Part shown: piece by piece, positions 20,853-32,072 of the stretch
Layout: each line of letters starts with the position of its first letter
Position numbering within the stretch: position 1 is the stretch's first letter
Source: Lagopus muta
Lineage: Eukaryota > Chordata > Aves > Galliformes > Phasianidae
DNA length: 64,000 nucleotides
Assembly: GCF_023343835.1 (NCBI RefSeq)
Contig: NC_064443.1
Coordinates: 2,728,001 to 2,792,000, forward strand
Direction of reading: 5' to 3'
Translations under genes and position numbers: made by a program
The notes under the pieces: generated by a model
What the model was told of the DNA's origin: nothing
Database searches by the model: none
The model's input: only the letters and a program-made list of their open reading frames with translations

Positions 20853-21413
20853 CCCCGGCCCGGCCCCGCTCCCGGTGCCGGTGCCGGTGCCGGAGCGGCC
20901 GCGGCCCCGCGGAGCAGCGGAGCGCGGCTCAGTCCCGGCCCTGCCCGCCGCCTCCCGCCGCGGCGCCGCCCCGCGTGCCGCAGCCAATGGGACCGCCGTA
21001 ACGTGAGCTCGGGCCGTACCGGCACCGGCACCGCCCCGCCTCGCCCGCCGCCCCGGGGCCCCGCTCGGCGCGCCCGGACACGACCCGCGGGGCGAGGCGG
21101 CCCCGTTACGGGCGCCGGGCTCCGAGCGGGAGGGGAGCGGAGACCCTCCGCCCGCCCGCGCTCCGCCAGCGCCTGTTAATTGCCGGCTATTAGCCGCTCT
21201 GGTTTGCTAATGAAGGGTTACAATTAGCCGCCCGATAATTCTGCCGGTTCCCGAGGCGCGGCGTGGATCGGCGGCCGCAACGGGGCCGTGACCTGACCCC
21301 CTCCCACCCCGGGGCTGGGCTGGGAGCCGCGGTGACCGGCGTGACGCCGGGCATGGGTGGTGCCCGACTCCCGTGGCAACGCGCTCCAGCTTGTCCCAAA
21401 CAGCTGCCAAGCC
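20853..21413. promoter_or_regulatory. INKA1/CDHR4 divergent CpG island with AT-rich homeodomain-like block
   Basis: INKA1 (minus) and CDHR4 (plus) start 561 bases apart around a CpG island. Inside it, 21176-21240 is abruptly AT-rich and packs TTAATTG, TATTAGC, GCTAATG, CAATTAG and ATAATT, all homeodomain-type core words. CDHR4 is expressed in multiciliated cells in mammals by my recollection. Only a half X-box-like GGCAAC (near 21375) is visible for RFX. Confidence 0.5.
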
Positions 21414-24400
21414 ATGGGCACGTACGGACACCTCACCTTCCTCCTCCTCCTCCTCCATGCCCCAGGTAGGCACCCTGAGGTTCAACGGCACCCAAAGGAA
21501 CTAAAAGAAGAGGAACGGGACAACAGGGTGCCCCGGGTGCCCCCGGGTGCCCACCCCAGGATGGGCACGGGGGGTGGCAGCTTCAGAATCTGGGACACAT
21601 CTGGGGTACCTTGGGGACATCTCCGAGGCACCCTTGGGGCACTGCAGGGACAGCCTGGCAGGCTGCAGTGACACTCTGCTCTTTGCAGGGACCTTTGTAA
21701 AGTCAGCAGGTAAGAGCGGCGGGGCCACCCATACCCCCATGGGGACGGGGGACAGGACCCAGTTCCCTGACACAGCCATGCGAGCTGCTGGTGGCAGCGG
21801 CCACACGAGGCCAATCCTGGGGTGTCCCACCAGCCCTGCCCGACCTGCCACGCATAGTGACACTGAGTGAGGACGCTGCACCGGGCGCCTGCGTGGCCGA
21901 GGTGGCTGCGTCCTGCAGCAATGCCAGCAGCAGCCCTGACGTCACGCTGCAGCGCGTCGAGTCCGCTGTCCCTGTGGGCTCCAGTGTCACCCCACGCAAC
22001 GCCGATCCCAGCCACCCCTTCAACCCCGTTGCGATCAGTGCCGATGGTGTGCCTGCTTCCTCATTTAGGGCGGAGGTACGGCTGGGGGGCAGGGAGCAGA
22101 ACTGGAACGTGTGGCACCCTGCTGAGCAGCGTGTCCCCACACAGGTGACGCTGCGTGCCGGCGCAGAGCTCGATGCCCACCAGGTGAACTGGTACGCGCT
22201 GGTGCTGCGCGCTGCCTGTCCTGGTGAGCAGGAGGTGACGGGGGCAGCTGTTTGTGCGGGTGACATCGGGGCAGGCGCTGCGCTGTGGCTTCCCGTTTGC
22301 CAGCGCTGGTGGGGACGTGGTGCGGGTGTCAGCAGGCGTGGCACCCCGTTCGCCCCTGTATGCGGTGCAGGCTCAGCCACAGGGCAGGCTGATGGTGAGT
22401 GCCAGCTGTGCCGTGTCCCACAGCCTCCCAAAGGGAGCAGACCCTGGGGACAGCCAGGCGCAGGGATGGAATTCTCATCTCTCCTCTGACAGTTCCAGCT
22501 CAGAAATAGCGGCACACCACTCACGCTGACCCATCAGGGCCTGGTGCTGGCGCCTGATGGTGGCTTCAGCCCCAGCAAGGACACCCAGGTGGGCACGAGT
22601 CCCCACTCTGACAGCACCGTCATTGCCTCTTTGGCACCACACACAGCCCTGTGTCCTGGTCCCCTCAGGCAGACCCCAGGAGTGCTCAGCTCTCCTCTTG
22701 CTGTCCCTACCCCCAGCTCTGTCCCCTTCTGTATCCCATCCCTGCCCCTATTTGCATTCCTGACTTCATCCTCATCCCTGTCCCTGTTCCCATCCCCATG
22801 CCAGTCTCCTCATCCTCATCCCTACTCTCATTCCTATTCCTAACCCAAGCCCTATTCATGGCCTTCTCCATCCCCAGTCTTTGCCTCTATCCCTGTCCCT
22901 ATCCTGCCCATTTCCCTCCCCATTCCTATGCCTGTCTCCTCCTTCATTGTTGACCCCACCCCATTTCCATCCTTGCCTCCATCCTATCCCTATCCTCCAA
23001 CTCCATTGCCATCCCAGTCCTCATTCCTGTCCCCATCTCCATCCCCATCCCTGATGGCAGTGTCACTCCTGGCTGTCTCACAGCCACCCCTGTGCTGCTC
23101 GCAGACATTCAGGCTGGAGATAGAGGTGATGGATCGGCATGGGCAGAACTGCAGTGGGGTCGTGACGGTGGAAGTGCTGCCATCGCACCATCCCCGTGTC
23201 ACCATCCTGTGAGTGAGGCTGGGTGGGTGGTGGGGGTGCTGGTAGCACCAGGCTGTGCCACACTGCCCGCTGTGCCCGCAGTGCTCCGCAGCAGGACGTG
23301 GTGGTGCCAGAGGGCATTGGTCCCTTGGTAGTGGTCACGCAGGTCCGTGCCAGCGGGGCCAACATCCGCTACGCCATCCTCGCTCCCACGTCACCAGCGC
23401 TCTTCACCATCGATGAAAGTGAGCATGGTGGCAGGGTCCCCGTGGCTGCCCTGTCCCCAGCCCTGTGCTTGGCTCAAGGCTGTGCCACCTCCTGCAGTGA
23501 CGGGTGAGATCCGCAGCACGCGTCGGCTGGAGGTGGCCGGTGCACAGCTCCTCATCCAGGCATACAATGCGCTGCAGCCCTCTGACCAGGACACCATCGT
23601 GCTCAATGTCACCGTGAGGGGGACAGACCAGCGGGCACCATCCTGTGTGCCAGCCCTCTATGTGTATGGTTCAAGGGTTTTGAGGGTGATGCTCCACAGT
23701 GCTTGGGAAGTGGAGCTGAGCAGCAGCCACTCCCACACAGGTCCCAGGTGCGTGAGACCTTGTCCCCTGGCAGCACGCTGGTGACACTGAGGTGCACTGA
23801 CCCTGCTGGCGATGACGGGTCCCTGCATTACACGCTGGAGGGGCCACCAGGCTCTCGTTCCCACTTCCACATGGAGGGGCCACAGCTGAAGGTGTGTGGG
23901 GCCAGAGCTGGTGAGCCCCCACTGGGGGAGCAGGGTCCTTCTGGCACCCAGCGGCATGGCAGGCTGTGGCTCTGGGGGATGCCCAGCACTACAGGACACC
24001 ATGGCTTGGCAGGTCAACACCACTCTGGACTATGACACCGAGGCAATGGCTGCTGTGGGCTTCCAGCTGACGGCCACCATCGTGGTGACAGCCGGGGGAC
24101 AGCCTCTGAGGAGCAGTGAGTGCCCATATCCCCTGCATCCTGTGCCCTTGTCCCCTTTGCCCTGGGGAAGGTCAAAGTAGAGATGTGCAAAGCTCCCTTT
24201 GACCCCCAAATCAACACACAGCGGAGGAAATGCTCCTCTCCTGTGGCCCCAGTGATGCCCAACCCCTAAGGCACCAGTGTGGCACCGTCCCAGTGTCCTT
24301 ATGGAGCGTGCCCAGTGCAGTGTGGGCCATGGGATGGTGCCAGCGCAGCTGAGCTGCTGTGTGCTGTGCAGCCCGCATACCCGTGCTTGTGACAGTGATA

Positions 24401-26420
24401 CCCGTCAATGAATTCACACCGGAGTGCCCCAATGGCATCATATTCACCGTGTCAGAGACAGCACCTTTTGGCAGCATCGTGGGGCGCGTGGTTGGCACTG
24501 ACCGTGACCACCCACCGGACAGCCTCGAGTACAGCCTGGAGGGGGGCACTGGCCCTGCACAGCCCTTCTCCATCGATGCACGCACCGGTGAGTGCCCAGC
24601 CCTTCCCCTGCCCCACAGCACCCACGGGTGCCAGAGAGCTCACACGACCCCACAGGTGAGATCCGTGTGGTGGGGCCCCTCAGCCCCCCACGGCGCGCTG
24701 GCTACCGGCTGACGGTGCGGCTGACGGACACCCACAATGATCTGGACCCATTGAACCGGAGGAGCCGACTGTGTGATGTGGCCGTGCGCCTGCAGGTGTG
24801 AGCGTGATGCCGGGGTGCCACCGGTGCAGGACGCTGTGCTGCATCCCTGTGGCTGTCCCAGGGGTGGCTCTGGGCTGGAGGTACCCATGGGGACCGGGTG
24901 GGATGGAGCTGAGCCACCTCTGCTCCCGGCAGGCCATGCCTCAACGGGCACCACTGTGCAACCCGGAGGTGCAGGAGCTGAGAATCACAGCTGGGACAGG
25001 CAGCCGGCAGCCTGTCACCCACCTGGTGTGCAGTGGGGACCCGGAGGGCACCACGCTGTCCTATGCCATTGTCGGAGGTGAGGAACAGCCAAGCACCGTG
25101 ATTTGTCTCTTCAGCACGGCCGGGGTGCTGAGCAGACCCTCCTATGCAGGCAATGAGGATGGGCACTTTCGGCAGGAGGGGAGCGTGCTATCCTACATCC
25201 CCACCGGCCTGGCTGAGCCCCGCACATTCGTGCTGCTGGTGGAGGTGTGGGGCAGCAGTGGGTCCCCACGCCGCAGCACCATGCTGGCACTGGTGGTGCA
25301 CGTCACACCCCACAGCACCCCAGTGCCACCCAGCACCACCACCCTGCACACGGTGAGCAGCATCCCATGGCCCGGGGTGCCTCAGGCTGGGACACCACCT
25401 GGCCCCTCACCTCTGCCTCTGCAGACGCTGCAGAAGGAGCCACTGGTGGTCAGGCAGACGGAGCTGACTTGGCTCCCACCAGCTTGGTTTGTGGCAGTGC
25501 TGACTGCAACCAGCGCCCTGTTCCTGGCCAGCCTGTGCTGTGTGGCACACAGTGTGCTGCGCAGGTGAGCCCCAGCCCGCAGCATGGCACAGCACAGTGA
25601 GGTGGCGGCTCAGGGCTGCTTTCTGTTCTTCCTGCAGCAGCCGAAACCTCAGCAAGGTGCTTCTGAGTGAGAGGTGGGTGCTGGGCAGTGGTGAAGGCTC
25701 CCGTGGTGTCCCTGCAGCCGTGTGGGGAGACGTGGCACTTGGGGAGGGGATGTTGATGTCACCAGGGAGTTGCTCTGAGGAGCAGCCTCTGCTTTAGAGT
25801 AAGGGCACGGAGCAACGAGCGCAGGGATGGCGGTTTTACCAGGGAATGGCCGTGCCAGTGGCCAGGCTGGGGGCAGAAACTGTGCAGGGTGGCACAGTGC
25901 AATGCGAGGGTTGTTCCTGACACCGGCTGGAGAAAGGGGTGACAAGGAGCTTTGAAAGGCTGTGGAGGGAGAGTCTGAGGGGCAGCAGAGTCATCCCAGC
26001 CCACAGCAGGCACCCGTATAGTGACAAGGAGCCACATCAGCCTTCGGGGTGGCCGATGGCCGCCTACAGCTACATAACCCAGCGCTACGCGACGTGGCTC
26101 GGAGCCACCCGGGGTGCCGTCCGGCGGGACCCGCGCTCCCGGGTGAGGAGCGCCCTCCCTTCCCCCCTTTTCCCCCCGCAGCTCCCGGGACGCGGCAGCG
26201 CAGAGCAGCGCCCGCGAGGAGGAGCGGAGCCGCCCGGCCGCCCGCAGCCCGTCCCTCTCGGCACCGCAGCCCTTCGACGGCCGCGCGCACGACCCACGTG
26301 AGCGCCGCGCCCCGGGTGAGAGGACGGGGCCGAGGGCACGGGCTGAGCGCCGCTCCCCCCGCAGGGACCGGCAGGGACTATCTGTTCAACAGCGTCACCG
26401 GGGCACGGCGCTGGATCTGA
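21414..26420 (+). CDS. CDHR4: Cadherin-related family member 4, 18 exons with one frame break
   Basis: CDHR4 is a single-pass atypical cadherin. Exons: 21414-21465, 21689-21709, 21834-22075, 22145-22394, 22493-22588, 23105-23208, 23282-23418, 23498-23663, 23741-23891, 24013-24115, 24372-24587, 24656-24795, 24933-25077, 25150-25352, 25425-25564, 25638-25673, 26182-26297 and 26365-26420. A signal peptide (MGTYGHLTFLLLLLHAP) is followed by degenerate cadherin repeats, with motifs CVPALYVSQV, VIPVNEFTPEC, GRVVGTDRDHPPDSLEYSL and LSYAIVGG. The transmembrane helix WFVAVLTATSALFLASLCC and the tail FDGRAHDPRTGRDYLFNSVT..RRWI match human. Exon 4 is 250 bases although both neighbours are in phase 0, so it carries one base too many, best placed in the G5 run at 22240-22244. 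Without it the protein is 790 residues (human 788). Exon 2 is only 21 bases. Confidence 0.92.
22640..23062 (+). repeat. Pyrimidine-rich minisatellite in CDHR4 intron 5
   Basis: About 400 bases are dominated by C/T words such as CCCATCCCTG, TCCCCATC, CCTATTCC and CCTCATCC in irregular tandem order. The units look like a 6-bp (CCYRTY) ladder merged into longer variants. The strand asymmetry is strong, with very few G residues on the plus strand. Confidence 0.8.
25674..26181 (+). other. CDHR4: CDHR4 intron 16
   Basis: This 508-base intron separates LSKVLLSER from the acidic-basic cytoplasmic exon. It contains an open frame starting MAAYSYITQRYATWLGATRG (26056), but that frame differs from the one used by the next exon and resembles nothing I know. 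The GC content rises sharply toward its 3' end. Confidence 0.6.
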
Positions 26421-26473
26421 GCACCCCACGCGGGACGGGGATCCCGAGCGCCCGCCGTGCGCGGGGCGCAGAC

Positions 26474-26479
26474 ATTAAA
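26474..26479 (+). terminator. CDHR4: Polyadenylation signal ATTAAA for CDHR4
   Basis: ATTAAA lies 53 bases after the CDHR4 stop. The IP6K1 CpG-rich promoter begins within about 200 bases. Confidence 0.75.
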
Positions 26480-26599
26480 CAGTGCACGGACCGCGCGCCG
26501 CGCCGTCACTGCCGCGGGGCGCCCTGGGGAAGCGGAGGGAGGTCGGCGCCTCGAGCGGAGCCGGGTGGGAGCCGAGAGGGCAGAACCGAGGCGCGGCCA

Positions 26600-27104
26600 C
26601 GGGGCGGTACTGTGCCCGGACGGCCGCCCTCCCCGCGGGGCCGCTGCGCTCCGCTCCTCGGGCCGTGCCCACAGAGGGGCTCCCACCGCGGCCCGCGCTC
26701 GCTGCGCAGCGCCCATTGGTCCGGCGTCCTCCCACTGGTGGCCAATGAGACGGCGCGCCCTGCGGGGAGGCGGGCCGTCGGGGGGTGTCACGTGTGCCTA
26801 ACGTGCGCGGCCATCCGGAGGCGGTCCGCGCTCGGAAAGGGGCGGGGCGGTTTTAGGCTTGACTGACGTCTGTTCCGACCTATCAACGCGCCCGCTTCGG
26901 CCCCGGCGGGAGGGGCTCGGCTGCTGATTGCCGCAGAGCGCGGCGGGGCGGGCGTTGGACGGCGCGGTTGCTATGACGGCGCGCCCCTGGGGTCCGCCCC
27001 CTCGGCGGCCGCCATCTTGTTGTTGATTCGAACGGCGGGGAGCGGGCGGCGGCGCTGGGGGCTCGGGGTTGCCAGCCCCCGGCCGGGCAGGCGGAGCCGC
27101 CCCG
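26600..27104 (+). promoter_or_regulatory. IP6K1: IP6K1 CpG-island promoter
   Basis: A CpG-dense block contains CCAAT boxes on both strands (ATTGG near 26714, CCAAT near 26743), an E-box CACGTG at 26789-26794, a CRE-like TGACGTCT near 26866 and a full YY1-type word CCGCCATCTTG at 27009-27019. YY1 words like this often sit just downstream of transcription starts, so initiation probably lies near 26980-27010. There is no TATA box. Confidence 0.65.
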
Positions 27105-27437
27105 GTGAGCGAGGCGGGCTGAGCTGAGGGCCGGGCACGGAGCGCGGCCCCGCGAGGAGAAAGGGGAGGGAATGGGGTGGGATGGGTTGGGACGGGACGG
27201 GTTGGAATGGGACGGGGGGAGCGGCGCGGCGGCGTGGTGGATGAGCGGGAAGGGGTGGGGGTCCGGGCGCGGCGGGAGGAGCCTGGCCGGGTCCGTTTGG
27301 GGCTGGAGGTCGGGGGATCCCGGCGTGCGGCGAGCCCGGCGGCAGCCCTAGCGGCCCTCCCTCTGTGCCCTTCCTTCTGCAGAGGCTGCGTGCGGCGAGG
27401 AGCCCTCGGAGCGCGGCGGTGCCATGAGAGCGGCATG
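27000..27437 (+). other. IP6K1: Probable non-coding first exons of IP6K1
   Basis: A GTGAGC donor after 27104 would end a first non-coding exon. A second candidate exon, 27383-27437, is framed by a pyrimidine-rich CAG acceptor and a GTGAGG donor and contains two upstream ATGs. Neither is confirmed without transcripts. The human gene likewise has 5' non-coding exons far upstream of its first coding exon. Confidence 0.45.
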
Positions 27438-30400
27438 GTGAGGGAGCGGCGCGGGCAGCGAGCTGAGCGCTCCTCCCGTCGGGCCGGCGCTGCCCCGGCT
27501 GTGCTCGGGGATCCGCGAGTCCGAGCGGCCGCCGTGCCCAGTGCGCGTGTGTGTGTGAGCGCGGCTGGGATGGGCTCGGTTTTGTATCCGAGCTGCTGCG
27601 AGGCTCCGTGCCCCTCCATCTTAGAGCTCTGAATCAGCAAAGCCCCCAACGGCGTGCTTCACTGTGTGCTGCTTTTGTCATGCCGGCCTGTCCTGCGTGT
27701 TTCTGCTTTCTTCCCTTCACAGCCGGCTGTCCCAGCTCGGTGTTTCTGAATCCCGGGGCTGGGCTTTGCTAACGGAGCGCTGTATGATGCCGTAGTGGTG
27801 TGCATCTCTTGGCTGGGCTGTGTCGGGTTGGCTGGCGGCATGTCTAACAAAGAGCTGCACTGTAACATCTTTATCTGTTGAAGCAACGTGTCTGACCAGG
27901 TGACTGATCTGTGTGCTAACGGTCAGGGCTTCAAGGTAGAAGAATACTCTATTCTGGATTGCTGGGCTGAGGCTTTGGGCAAGCTGCCTTTACCTGAAAG
28001 CCTGTCAGGAGCTTGATTTAGAATTGGGTGCATCATTTGTTAGGCGTCATCACCGTTAACCTAAACAGGCCTACTGTGGGACATCTTAATCCTACATAAC
28101 AGCTCCTTGTCACTGATGTTGAGGGGTGTTTCCCTGTGGCTGTGTTAGCTTAGCACTGCCCTGGGGTAAGTGCCCTATTTTAGAGCTGGAAGCAGTGGTG
28201 CACTTTGAAAAGATTAAGTGTGAACTCATTATGTACCAAGACATCGCGGGGCTGATGTGTCAACTACATAAAGCTCATGTTTTCTGTCTTTTGAGTTTTC
28301 CTATTGCTAAATTTTCATCCAGTGGCTTTAGGAAGTATTTCATTCTCATCCTAGCTTTTTCACCACAAACGTTTCCAGGTGTTTGAATGAGCAACCTGTT
28401 CCGTTCTGGTTAGAGCCTATGGGGCTGACTTGGTGTGTCCTTTTCATGGCGTGGCCTCTGCTTCCTGTCTTATAAGGACTTCAGGTAGAGCAGGGGCAGT
28501 GAGCTTTGGCTCCCTGAGGCAGAAGTCAGTATATACAGTGTTGTAAGTGGGATCTCTGAAGACCATAGGACTGGGAAGGATAGGGGCCTCTTCTGAGCAT
28601 GTGTTTTTGCTTGGGTGGTTGATGCTCTGGATATCCAGCAAGTCCCTCGTGGCAGTTTTGTGTGTTTTTGATGTTGAAAAGGAGCAAGAGAGCGTGAATC
28701 ACTGGTGAGGTGAGAGAGGTTTCTAGGATCTGCTTCTAGTCACTGGGGATTTTGTGCCACCTTCTCCACGTAGCTCCTATTGCTTTGAGCTCATGTAATT
28801 AAAGCCTGCAGCCAACAGGAGGGTCATGCCCTCTCCCTGCTGTTTGTGCCTTACCAGTTTGACCAGGGAACTAAAGACATTCTCCCTGACCAAACTTCTT
28901 TCCTCCTGCTTTTGTGAGTAGTACCATGATCTGCTTCATCATAAGGATGGCAATATTGGGCATGACCTTATTTCCAAAATATGCTGGAGGGCAAAATCAA
29001 GATTAGATGTGCACTGGGGGATCCCCCCTCGAGTGGCAGATTGTACAAGGCAACAGAATTGCGCGTTTCCATTGCCAGTATTGTGAAGTCAAGGTTAAAG
29101 TAGCAAGCACTCTGGTCAAAAAATGCCCTAGCTGAAGTTGTACCCGCAGCCTTAATCAGCTAATTAGCCTCCCCGACAAGCATTATAGTTTGTTCTTAAT
29201 CATGCAGTTCCATGCTATTCTTGTCTATGCTAAGCTTCCTAGTGTTTTCTTCTCTTGTTCCTTCGCCCACGTGTGGCGCTTATTACATTTATTAACCTCT
29301 GAAAACGTGACCTTGTGAAGCCCGATGAGCGTGAGGTGATGAGCCCTGCCCAGGCTGGGAGCTGGCTGCTGACCATCTGCTTACAGCCTCCTGCTTTAAT
29401 AGATCACCAGAGGCCTGTCCAGATCTTGATTGCGTTTGAGATGTCTCTTCGTTTGTTTGTCTGTTTCTCGAGGTTGCCGTGGAACTGGTGAGTGGGTTAT
29501 GAGGTGGAGCATGCTGTCTCGTGGGTTGTGTTTCGAGTAAGAAGCACGGGTGTTAAGCCTGAAGTTCAATATGGACGGCCTTTACTCTTGAGCAGGCACA
29601 TCTCTTGGTTGAAGCTGTAGAATGCCTGATGAAGACCTTCTTTGGGCCATAACCCAGGCACTTAACGCACTGCGACCAGGTTCCCCCAGTCCATCCACCA
29701 TCAGTTAGCTTCAGGATGGTTGATACACACAGCAAAGTTAAGTGGTGATGCTGGGCTGCAGGGTGTTGGAAGGCTGCAGGTTATTGCTGGCAGGAAGCTG
29801 CAGCCTGAGTGTTTTTTCTCTGCTGTTGGCAGTGTCAGTCCAGTTGTGGTGCTGGGCAGGGTGTAGGTTTGAACTTGACCTGTGACCTTTGCAGATGTGT
29901 GGCAGTTCAGCAGAGCCCTTACTCTGTGTCTGTGCTGTATGACTTGGCTAAAAGGAATGTCTGTAATTTCTGGCTTCTTTCTTTGAGAAAGAACGGATTA
30001 AAAGCTGGGCTACGAAATGCAAGGAGTTCCCTCCTGAGAACTGAGATGGGTGAGCTGGAGGAAGGAGTGAAAAGAACAAAGAAAATGTGACAGAAACCTC
30101 TGCAAGAATCAGGTTGACTATTTACATGACTTGTAAACTGAAGGGACCCTTCAGATGCGAATAGCAGTAGCTGGCAGTCTCCTTTTTGTATTCCTGGTGT
30201 GACAGGAATGCAGAGCAGGATGCTGGCAAGTGTTTAATCTCAGGTTTGTTGCTGCTGTCATAAGGGTGGTGGGGGAGGAAGAGGAAGTGTCTGCATGGCT
30301 GCTTAGTTTCTGTTTTGCAGGCATTGCCTGTACACAGTGCTTTAGCTGTTCTGATGTGGCAGCAGCTGTTATTTTTGGCTTTCCCAGCATGCTGGTTTAG

Positions 30401-30672
30401 TAGATGCACTTTCTAATGGACGCAGTTCTCCTAATTGTCTTGTTGGGGTGCTTGTGCTTCCTATGTAGTTCCTTTCAGGTGCAGGTAGTACCTGGGAGCA
30501 AGTTATTTGCCTTTTTATTTTCTATATGTATTCTGAGTGGCAATAACTGTGTGAAACAAGCATGCTAAGCTTAAACTGTTATTTTGCATGCTTAAGCTGT
30601 TGTTTTGCATAACCCTTGTCAGTATATGGTCAGTTTCACTTACAAGGAATGATGTTATCCCATTCTCGTGGG

Positions 30673-30900
30673 AGAATCACAGAATGGCTTGAGTTGGAAG
30701 GGACCCCAAGCGTCATCAAGCTCCAACCCCACATGCAGGGCCACCAACCTCCATAGCTAATACCAGACCAGGCTGCCCAGGGCTCCATCCAGCCTGGCCT
30801 TGAACGCCTCCAGGAGCAGAGCATCCACAGCCCCTCTGGACAGCTGTTCCAGCACTTATTCCAGAACAAGGAGATAAGGTTCTCTATCAGAAGGTGCCTC
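30673..30900 (-). mobile_element. CR1 LINE 3' fragment
   Basis: The minus-strand 3' tail (plus strand AATCACAGAATGG) is followed by GTTGGAAGGGACCCCAAG-like sequence, AGGCTGCCCAGGGC and CAGCTGTTCCAGCAC, all hallmarks of the avian CR1 3' region. It is 5'-truncated, as is usual for CR1. The left limit is clear; the right limit near 30900 is approximate. Confidence 0.85.
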
Positions 30901-32043
30901 CGTATCACGATATGCACAGTACCGTTAGCACGACTGCAGTTGGTTCTGTTTAAAGGCAGCATGGGTGTAACTGCCATAATTGTATTAATAGAAGATCAGG
31001 GCCAACCAAATCTGATAAACGCAGCAAAGAAAGTTGGAATATAATTTGCCTGTCCTGACGGGATGTTACTAAGCATGGTTCAGAGCTCTGACAGATAAGC
31101 TGTGTCTGATTTAGCTTTTGTAGTTGGAAAGGTTATCTCCTCCACCAGCTGTCTTGCTGCTTTGCCACAAGTTACCTCCCTGGTATTAGGGGCTGCAGCA
31201 GTTCCTGGTCAGCTGCCACCATTTAATACATAATTTTTCTTGGTTAATATCCATTGGAGCGCTGTGTTGTGAACCAGGCCAGATGAAGAGCGGGCGTGCG
31301 CTCTCTTTTGCTTCACCTGCTGGTTGGTAACGATCAGCTGATGGCTGGAGGAGTCATCTGGGGGGCAGCAGTCCCTATAAATTAATGAAGAGCAGCTGTC
31401 AGAGCCCTGATCGGTACATGAGAGTATTTGTGTCCTGAAAGGAGCTCACTTTGAATTCAGGTCCCGGCCTTGAAGGAGGGTGTGATCTCAATCGTTGTGG
31501 ATTGATGAAGCAGGTGAAGATCTAAACAAAGGCTGAGCTGCTCCTCGTTAACTTGTTTCCATACAACGTTTTGCAGGCTGACTCGCTTCTGGCACCCCGC
31601 GCCCTCTTGGTTGCAGGAGGTTGGCTCCACGTCCCGGTGACTGTTCAACACAGAGAGTTTGGGTAACATCTCTAAGGTAACTTTTCTGTTTTGCCCTGAA
31701 CACAAATGCAGCCGCATTAAATATCATGCAAAGAAAAATCAGTTGCTTGCTTTTATACTTCTCGTGTTGTCATTGTATCCTTATGGTATGTGTAGATATT
31801 GTTTCTGGGAAGGATGCTCTTATTTTCAGAGGAAACTACAGGAATCCCCATAAAAGCACTAACTGGGAATGAAAGGCTCACTATTTATTAACTTGTAATC
31901 AATTAAATGACACAATTCTTTATGATAAGAACTAAGCTGCCAGGTTTTGGAAGCTGAATCTGTGATGCATTAGCAACTCTGGCTGTTTTGGCGGCTGAAT
32001 GCAGCTGTGTTACCTTAATACTGATTTCAGGATTTGATTATTG

Positions 32044-32072
32044 TCTTTTTTTTTTTTTTGTTTTTTTTTTTT
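32044..32072 (+). repeat. Poly-T tract
   Basis: Two long T runs separated by a single G. No target-site duplication or adjoining retroposon was seen, so it is treated as a simple repeat. Confidence 0.8.

Noticed and set aside
22223-22246. A 24-base GTGAGC...GCAG segment as a mini-intron in CDHR4 exon 4
   Set aside because: It is far below workable intron size, and removal keeps the same frame, so it would not resolve the break. The residues it encodes align to the human protein.
26056-26160. Open frame MAAYSYITQRYATWLGATRG in CDHR4 intron 16 as an alternative first exon
   Set aside because: It is out of phase with the next CDHR4 exon and has no homologue that I recognise. The GTGAGG after it is only a possible donor, so it stays unannotated.
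27383-27437. Candidate IP6K1 exon 2 as a coding exon starting at its ATG (MRAA...)
   Set aside because: The conserved IP6K1 N-terminus MCVCQTMEV lies in the exon at 53846. The upstream ATGs are better read as upstream ORFs in 5' UTR.
30001-30150. Possible small gene from the 93-residue open frame ending near 30090
   Set aside because: No recognisable domain, promoter or splice structure. Its length is within chance for this composition.
32044-32072. Poly-T tract as the tail of a processed pseudogene or SINE on the minus strand
   Set aside because: No gene-like or SINE-like body adjoins it and no flanking duplication was seen.
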